Assembly: GCF_007830035.1 (NCBI RefSeq)
Contig: NZ_VLKN01000005.1
Span: forward strand, 124,001-188,000
DNA length: 64,000 bases
From: Luteimonas cucumeris
Lineage (GTDB): Bacteria > Pseudomonadota > Gammaproteobacteria > Xanthomonadales > Xanthomonadaceae
Direction: 5' to 3'
Positions 59,922-64,000 of the stretch are shown here, piece by piece (position 1 is the first letter of the stretch; each line of letters begins with the position of its first letter). The position numbers and the translations under genes were made by a program. The notes under the pieces were generated by a model. It was not told the origin of the DNA. It made no database searches and saw only the letters and a list, made by a program, of their open reading frames with translations.

Positions 59922-59951
59922 CGTCATCCCGGGCGCAGCGAGAGACCTGCT
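59922..59951 (+). repeat. REP-like element (GGCGCAGCGAGAGACCT type)
   Basis: CGTCATCCCGGGCGCAGCGA followed by GAGACCTGCT, 30 bp after the peptidase stop. It matches the element at 30522-30552 with few changes. Confidence 0.75.
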
Positions 59952-60038
59952 GTCGTACACGATCGTACGAAGCAGGCCCTCTGTGCTTATGGGTAACGCA
60001 CCGACGATGACGACCGCCGACGATGGCATCATGGCGAC

Positions 60039-60428
60039 ATGATCCCGCGTGTCCGCTTCCGCTGGGCCTGGTGGCTGCTCGCTTACGTCAGCCTGGGTCT
60101 AGGTTTCATCGGCATCTTCGTGCCAGGCCTGCCGACCGTGCCGTTCGTGCTGCTGTCGGCGTTCGCCGCGGCGCGCGGTTCGCAACGCCTGCATGCGCGG
60201 CTGCTGGCGCACGCGCGGTTCGGCCCGATGATCCGCGACTGGCAGGCGCATGGCGCGGTCAGTCGTCGGGCGAAGACGCTGGCGCTGACGATGATGGCGA
60301 TCTGCGCGGTGATCATGTTCCTGACCGCACCGAGGGTCTGGATGGCCGCGACCGGCACCGCGATCATGGCGGTCGTGGCGACGTGGCTGTGGCTGCGACC
60401 GGAGCCGCCGACCGACGCGCGACGTTGA
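60039..60428 (+). CDS. YbaN-family inner membrane protein (DUF454)
   Basis: A 129-residue inner-membrane protein. Signature YVSLGLGFIGIFVPGLPTVPFVLLSAF near the N-terminus (key: GIFxPGLPTVPF), then SQRLHARLLAHARFGPMIRDW, and a C-terminal helical pair (TLALTMMAICAVIMFL, ATGTAIMAVVATWLW). These are features of the DUF454 family; function is not known. It precedes lptM by 44 bp on the same strand. Confidence 0.92.
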   Translation: MIPRVRFRWAWWLLAYVSLGLGFIGIFVPGLPTVPFVLLSAFAAARGSQRLHARLLAHARFGPMIRDWQAHGAVSRRAKTLALTMMAICAVIMFLTAPRVWMAATGTAIMAVVATWLWLRPEPPTDARR

Positions 60429-60472
60429 AGGCGCGCATTCCACCCCCCACGCGTGGCGGCTACACTGCGCCC

Positions 60473-60748
60473 ATGAACCTACGACTTCTCGCCGTGTCGA
60501 TCGCGCTGTCATCGCTGGCCCTGGCCGGCTGCGGCAACAAGGGCCCACTGGTGCAGGCGCCGCCGGAGCCGGTCGAAGAGGAAGCGCCGGCCATCGAACA
60601 GGCGCCGCAGACCGAAGACCAGACCGAATCCAAGGACCTGGTCGATCCGGCAGCGACGCCGGAATCGGCCGAAACCGCGCCGCCAGAGGCTGCGCCGGTC
60701 GAGGCCGCACCGGAGCAGGTGCCGCCCGCCAGCGATGGTGGCGGTTGA
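60473..60748 (+). CDS. lptM: LptM (YifL)-family lipoprotein
   Basis: A 91-residue lipoprotein with lipobox LAGC (C20) directly followed by GNKGPL, the family signature. After that comes an extended Pro/Glu/Ala-rich tail (longer than in E. coli). LptM in E. coli aids maturation of the LptD-LptE outer membrane translocon. The gene overlaps or touches dapF, as in E. coli (yifL-dapF-yigA-xerC). ATG 60473 is the only start ahead of the signal peptide. Confidence 0.92.
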   Translation: MNLRLLAVSIALSSLALAGCGNKGPLVQAPPEPVEEEAPAIEQAPQTEDQTESKDLVDPAATPESAETAPPEAAPVEAAPEQVPPASDGGG

Positions 60749-60752
60749 GCGC

Positions 60753-61613
60753 ATGAGCGACGTCGCGCGTGCACCGGCTGCCGGGCTGCGCTTCTCCAAG
60801 ATGCACGGCGCCGGCAACGATTTCGTCGTGCTCGACCTGCGTGGCGGCCTCGCGCCGCCGTCGGCGCAGTTGTGCCGCGCGCTCGCCGACCGCCATGCTG
60901 GCGCCGGTTGCGACCAGATCCTGACGATCGAACGGCCGCGCAGCGCGCAGGCCGTCGCCAGCTATCGCATCTGGAATTCCGACGGCTCGTCCTCGCAGCA
61001 GTGCGGCAACGGCGCGCGTTGCGTGGCAGCATGGCTGGTGCGCGACGGCGCCGCCGCCACGACCCGCTTCGATCTCGACAGCCCGGCCGGCACGCATGCG
61101 GTCGAGGCGCTGGGCGGCGGCCGGTTCCGCATCGCCATGGGTGTGCCGGATTTCGCGCCGCAGGCAGTACCCCTGTCGGGCTTCGACGTCGCGCAGGATG
61201 AATACGCGATCGATGTCGGAGGCTTGCCGATACGTTTCGGCGCGGTATCGATGGGCAATCCGCACGTCGTGCTGGAAGTGCCCGATGCCGCCACCGCGGC
61301 GGTGGCCACGCTCGGCCCGGCCCTGCAGCGCGACGGCGTGCTGCCGCAGTCGGGCAACATCGGCTTCGCCGAGGTCGTTTCGCGCGACCGCATCCGTCTG
61401 CGCGTGTTCGAACGCGGCGTCGGCGAGACGCAGGCCTGCGGCAGCGGCGCCTGCGCGGCGGCGGCGGTGCTGATGCGGCGTGGCCGCATCGATCGCGATG
61501 TCGTCGTTGCGCTGCCCGGCGGCGAGTTGCGGATCGCCTGGCCCGACGACAGGGCGCAGATCATCATGGCCGGCCCGGCCGCATTCGTGTACGAGGGAGA
61601 GTGGCAGTCATGA
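60753..61613 (+). CDS. dapF: Diaminopimelate epimerase
   Basis: A 286-residue epimerase that turns LL- into meso-diaminopimelate for lysine and peptidoglycan synthesis. The two active-site cysteines are C84 ([12 protein letters not shown]) and C229 ([11 protein letters not shown]); [13 protein letters not shown] is the family N-terminus. ATG 60753 is four bases past the lptM stop; an in-frame ATG at 60735 overlaps lptM. Its stop overlaps the DUF484 start by 4 bp. Confidence 0.97.
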   Translation: MSDVARAPAAGLRFSKMHGAGNDFVVLDLRGGLAPPSAQLCRALADRHAGAGCDQILTIERPRSAQAVASYRIWNSDGSSSQQCGNGARCVAAWLVRDGAAATTRFDLDSPAGTHAVEALGGGRFRIAMGVPDFAPQAVPLSGFDVAQDEYAIDVGGLPIRFGAVSMGNPHVVLEVPDAATAAVATLGPALQRDGVLPQSGNIGFAEVVSRDRIRLRVFERGVGETQACGSGACAAAAVLMRRGRIDRDVVVALPGGELRIAWPDDRAQIIMAGPAAFVYEGEWQS

Positions 61614-62284
61614 CCGAAAACAGCGAACGACTCGGTGCGCACGAGGTTGCCGTGTGGCTGCGTCGCCATCCCACCTTCCTGCAGCAGTTTCCGGACCTGG
61701 CATTGAGCCTCGTCGTGCCGCGCGAGGACGGCCCGGCTGCGTCGCTGGCGAGCTACCAGCTGGACGTGCTGCGCGACAAGAACCGTGAACTGAACCGTCG
61801 CCTGCATGAGCTGTACGGCAATGCGCAGGACAACGAGCGCCTGGCCGTGCGCACCCAGCAACTGACGCTGGCGATGATGCGCCAGGACAACGCTGCCGAC
61901 ACGCTGCGCGCAATGGCCGCTTCGCTGGCCGAGGATTTCAACGGCGACCTGGTGCGGATCGTGCTGTTCGAGCCGGTGGATGGTGTTGATGATGTCGATT
62001 GGCTGCAGGTGATCGCGCGCGACGACGCGCAACTGGCATCGTTCCGCGACTGCCTGGACGACGGCGAACCGCTGTGTGGTCGCCTGCAACCGGAAAAGCA
62101 CGCGGTGCTGTACGGCGTGCGCGCGCCGGAGGTGCAGTCCACCGCGCTGATACCGATGCCGGGCATCGGCCTGCTGGCTGTAGGCAGCCATGAGCCGAAT
62201 CGCTTCTATCCCGGCATGGGCACGCTGTTCCTGCGGATGATGGGTGAGGCGCTGGCAACCGGACTGGCGAGGTATGCGCGCTAG
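61610..62284 (+). CDS. DUF484 (YigA-like) protein
   Basis: A 224-residue GAF-like cytoplasmic protein of the DUF484 family: [20 protein letters not shown] at the N-terminus, a coiled-coil segment [20 protein letters not shown], and a C-terminal GAF-like part ([18 protein letters not shown] to [25 protein letters not shown], motif-level). The family nearly always lies between dapF and xerC, as here; function unknown. Translation is coupled to dapF by ATGA. Confidence 0.95.
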   Translation: MTENSERLGAHEVAVWLRRHPTFLQQFPDLALSLVVPREDGPAASLASYQLDVLRDKNRELNRRLHELYGNAQDNERLAVRTQQLTLAMMRQDNAADTLRAMAASLAEDFNGDLVRIVLFEPVDGVDDVDWLQVIARDDAQLASFRDCLDDGEPLCGRLQPEKHAVLYGVRAPEVQSTALIPMPGIGLLAVGSHEPNRFYPGMGTLFLRMMGEALATGLARYAR

Positions 62285-62303
62285 GCGCAGCCTGCTTCCA
62301 ACC

Positions 62304-62397
62304 CGTCTTCCCAGCGAAAGCTGGGACCCATTTTTCTGTTGTGTCTTGCAATGAAGTACAAGGTCAAGATGGATCCTGGCGTTTGCCAGGATGACGG
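62304..62397 (+). repeat. Paired REP element spanning the xerC start
   Basis: Left unit CGTCTTCCCAGCGAAAGCTG (start 62304) and right unit TGGATCCTGGCGTTTGCCAG (start 62370) are inverted to each other, separated by 39 bp. The right unit is translated as the N-terminus of xerC in the frame given here. Confidence 0.85.
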
Positions 62398-63289
62398 TGA
62401 AAAAAAGCAGGTCGCTGCCGTCGAAGATTTCCTCGCCCACCTGCAAGTCGAGCGCCGAATGTCGGCGCATACGCTCGATGCCTATCGCCGCGACCTGCAG
62501 GCGCTGTCGGGCTGGGCGCAGGCGCAAGGCATCGATGACATGGCCGCGGTGTCGCCCGACCAGCTGCGCGCCTTCATTGCCGCCGAGCACCGCCGTGGCC
62601 TGTCGCCGAAAAGCCTGCAGCGCCGGTTGTCCGCCTGCCGCAGCTATTACCAGTGGCTGCTCAGGCATGGGCGCATTTCTGCCAGCCCGGCGGCCGGCAT
62701 CCGCGCGCCGAAAGCGTCGCGCAAGCTGCCGCAGGTGCTCGATGCGGACGAGGCCAAAGTGCTGGTCGAAGTGCCTACCGACGTGCCGCTCGGTATGCGC
62801 GACCGCGCACTGCTGGAACTGTTTTATTCGTCCGGACTGCGCCTGAGCGAGCTGTGCGGATTGCGCTGGCGAGATCTGGATCTCAAGGACGGCTTGGTCA
62901 CCGTGCTCGGCAAGGGCAGCAAGCAGCGCAGCGTGCCGGTCGGTTCGCATGCGCGCGCGGCGCTCGAGGCGTGGCGCCATGAAACCGGTGCAGCCAGCGA
63001 TGCGCCGGTCTTCCCCGGACGCCACGGTGCGCCGATTTCGCAACGCGCGGTGCAGATCCGCATCAAGCATCTGGCGCAACGCCAAGGCCTGTTCAAGCAC
63101 GTGCATCCGCACATGCTGCGCCACAGTTTCGCCAGCCACGTGCTGGAATCGTCCGGCGACCTGCGCGGCGTGCAGGAACTGCTCGGCCATGCCGACATCG
63201 CCACGACGCAGATCTACACACACCTTGATTTCCAGCATCTGGCGAAGGTCTACGATGCGGCGCATCCGCGCGCGCGGCGCAAGCGCTAG
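62369..63289 (+). CDS. xerC: Tyrosine recombinase XerC
   Basis: A 306-residue recombinase (from ATG 62369) that resolves chromosome dimers at dif together with XerD. The core-binding domain is about 12-100 ([26 protein letters not shown], motif-level). The catalytic residues sit in [10 protein letters not shown] (R), [10 protein letters not shown] (H, R), [16 protein letters not shown] (H, Y). All are present. The first 13 residues ([13 protein letters not shown]) are encoded by a REP unit; a further ATG at 62351 is also in frame. No other start is available before the conserved core. Confidence 0.95.
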   Translation: MDPGVCQDDGEKKQVAAVEDFLAHLQVERRMSAHTLDAYRRDLQALSGWAQAQGIDDMAAVSPDQLRAFIAAEHRRGLSPKSLQRRLSACRSYYQWLLRHGRISASPAAGIRAPKASRKLPQVLDADEAKVLVEVPTDVPLGMRDRALLELFYSSGLRLSELCGLRWRDLDLKDGLVTVLGKGSKQRSVPVGSHARAALEAWRHETGAASDAPVFPGRHGAPISQRAVQIRIKHLAQRQGLFKHVHPHMLRHSFASHVLESSGDLRGVQELLGHADIATTQIYTHLDFQHLAKVYDAAHPRARRKR

Positions 63290-63315
63290 CAACTCCGCCG
63301 CTTCATGCTTTAAAG

Positions 63316-63347
63316 CCGTCATCCCCGCGAAGGCGGGGATCCAGTGA
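63316..63347 (+). repeat. REP-like palindrome after xerC
   Basis: CCGTCATCCCCGCGAAGGCG followed by GGGATCCAGTGA; 27 bases after the xerC stop, same family as the REP pairs at 57587 and 62304. Confidence 0.8.
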
Positions 63348-63424
63348 CTTTGCTCTCCCGGGGAGCGGGGCTTGCTTCGTGGTTCCTTTCCGCAAGAACA
63401 AAGCTTCCGCCGCTACGCGTGCGG

Positions 63425-63472
63425 GTCACTTTCTTTTGCTGACCCAAAAGAAAGTAACCAAAGAAAAGGGTC
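63425..63472 (+). repeat. Third copy of the 45-bp dispersed repeat
   Basis: GTCACTTTCTTTTGCTGACC continuing CAAAAGAAAGTAACC and AAAGAAAAGGGTC: the same element as 29022-29066 with a few base changes and a hairpin of ACTTTCTTTT with AAAAGAAAGT. Both copies are preceded by a related GCGGGGCTTGCTT stretch. Confidence 0.85.
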
Positions 63473-63613
63473 TTCCCCGATCAGAGCTCACGTTGCGGTG
63501 GATAGTCCTCGCAGATTTTCCGACTCGACATCCTGGCTCGGTCGGAAAACGGCGGCCATCCATGGCCGCCGCCCTCCGGGTCTATGGGGCGGCTCGGATT
63601 GCAGGTAGTTCGT

Positions 63614-63634
63614 GCCAACAGCCAACAGCCAACA
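63614..63634 (+). repeat. Three tandem GCCAACA units upstream of hslV
   Basis: Perfect heptamer repeat about 80 bp before the hslV start codon; not within a gene. Function unknown. Confidence 0.7.
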
Positions 63635-63714
63635 GCTACAAAACTGCGGCCGGAATCCCCTTGCGTCGCTGCGCATCCATCCCCATCCATGGAATTCGAC
63701 CCACGGAGGCCCGC

Positions 63715-64000
63715 ATGGACCCCAGCCAGAATCCCAACGTCTTTCACGCCACCACCATCGTTTCGGTGCGCCGCAATGGGCGGGTTGCCGTTGCCGGTGA
63801 TGGCCAGGTCACGCTCGGGCATACGGTGATGAAGGCCAATGCGCGCAAGGTGCGCAGGCTCGGTAAGGACGGCCAGGTGTTGGCCGGTTTCGCCGGTGCC
63901 GCAGCCGATGCGTTCACGCTGTTCGAGCTGTTCGAATCTAAGCTGGAGAAGCACGGCCAGTTGCAGCGTGCAGCGGTCGAACTGGCCAAGGATTGGCGCA
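63715..64000 (+). CDS. hslV: ATP-dependent protease peptidase subunit HslV (3' end outside window)
   Basis: The first 95 residues of HslV, the peptidase of the HslUV (ClpYQ) complex. A 12-residue propeptide ([12 protein letters not shown]) is cleaved to expose the nucleophile T13 in [32 protein letters not shown] and [20 protein letters not shown] (motif-level) complete the family blocks. CGGAGG precedes the ATG. It follows xerC as in Xanthomonas; hslU is expected downstream of the window. Confidence 0.97.
   Translation, partial: MDPSQNPNVFHATTIVSVRRNGRVAVAGDGQVTLGHTVMKANARKVRRLGKDGQVLAGFAGAAADAFTLFELFESKLEKHGQLQRAAVELAKDWR

Larger units (their letters stand above)
63290..63714 (+). other. 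Repeat-rich intergenic region before hslV
   Basis: About 425 bp without a gene. It holds a REP unit (63316-63347), a third copy of the 45-bp repeat (63425-63472), the palindrome CGGCGGCCATCCATGGCCGCCG near 63550, and three GCCAACA units (63614-63634). The hslV promoter should lie in the last 100 bp. Confidence 0.7.

Noticed and set aside
1-64000. tRNA or rRNA genes, integrase-flanked islands
   Set aside because: No cloverleaf-like sequence or rRNA motif was seen; the only tyrosine recombinase is XerC in its conserved housekeeping position.

Overview
The window (about 68% G+C by eye, dense, short intergenic gaps, many 4-bp ATGA overlaps) looks like a chromosome segment of a Xanthomonadales/Lysobacteraceae-type gammaproteobacterium. 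The evidence is the order lptM-dapF-DUF484-xerC-hslV, an algZ/algR-type pair next to hemC, an opgD-opgH pair, and dispersed REP-like palindromes of the CGTCATCCCGGCG type. It begins inside a histidine kinase gene and ends inside hslV. I see no rRNA, tRNA, CRISPR array, prophage or intact insertion sequence.

Region 1 (1-18 kb) is an accessory stress and envelope cluster. It holds a kinase/receiver pair, a YciF-like ferritin-fold protein, a thioredoxin-reductase-like flavoprotein, a four-helix DUF6766 membrane protein, an SDR dehydrogenase coupled to a Gly/Tyr/Gln-rich BON protein, and an NtrC-type regulator coupled to a 63-residue protein with an H-box. It continues with a luciferase-like oxidoreductase, two sensory-rhodopsin-transducer-family proteins flanking an aldonolactone oxidase, a glycosyltransferase, a lysine-rich H1-like protein, a glycogen-debranching-type glycosidase, a second BON protein and a lipoprotein. 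Several very short genes (52-69 codons) lie between them. The cluster ends with a truncated histidine kinase coupled to a receiver.

Region 2 (18-31 kb) holds a minus-strand periplasmic nitrate reductase operon napEFDABC. Divergent from it are the osmoregulated periplasmic glucan genes opgD-opgH, then an esterase, an algZ/algR-type two-component pair, a 640-bp spacer containing a 45-bp inverted repeat, and hemC.

Region 3 (30.6-38.6 kb) is a minus-strand DUF481 outer-membrane protein gene and a molybdoenzyme operon. The catalytic subunit has no Tat signal, so the operon resembles the cytoplasmic sulfite dehydrogenase SoeABC. It is interrupted by a low-GC membrane-protein gene and by a GGGGGCT heptanucleotide repeat directly upstream of soeC. 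A lipoprotein and a YafY-type WYL regulator follow.

Region 4 (38.7-55 kb) is an exopolysaccharide locus: low-molecular-weight phosphatase, WecA-like initiating transferase fused to a degenerate WecB-like half domain, Wzc-type tyrosine kinase, an asparagine-synthetase-like ATPase without a glutaminase domain, two paralogous Tat-exported beta-helix proteins, an oppositely oriented QueC-like PP-loop enzyme, a Wzx-like flippase, a possible Wzy, one GT4 glycosyltransferase, a DUF218 protein and Wza. The pairing of two PP-loop synthetases with two beta-helix proteins in one locus is the best candidate here for an undescribed system, probably one that makes, amidates and trims an acidic polymer.

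Region 5 (55-64 kb) is mostly housekeeping: a small membrane protein, two tandem S9 serine peptidases separated by a paired REP element, YbaN, lptM, dapF, DUF484, xerC (whose start codon lies inside a REP element) and the beginning of hslV.
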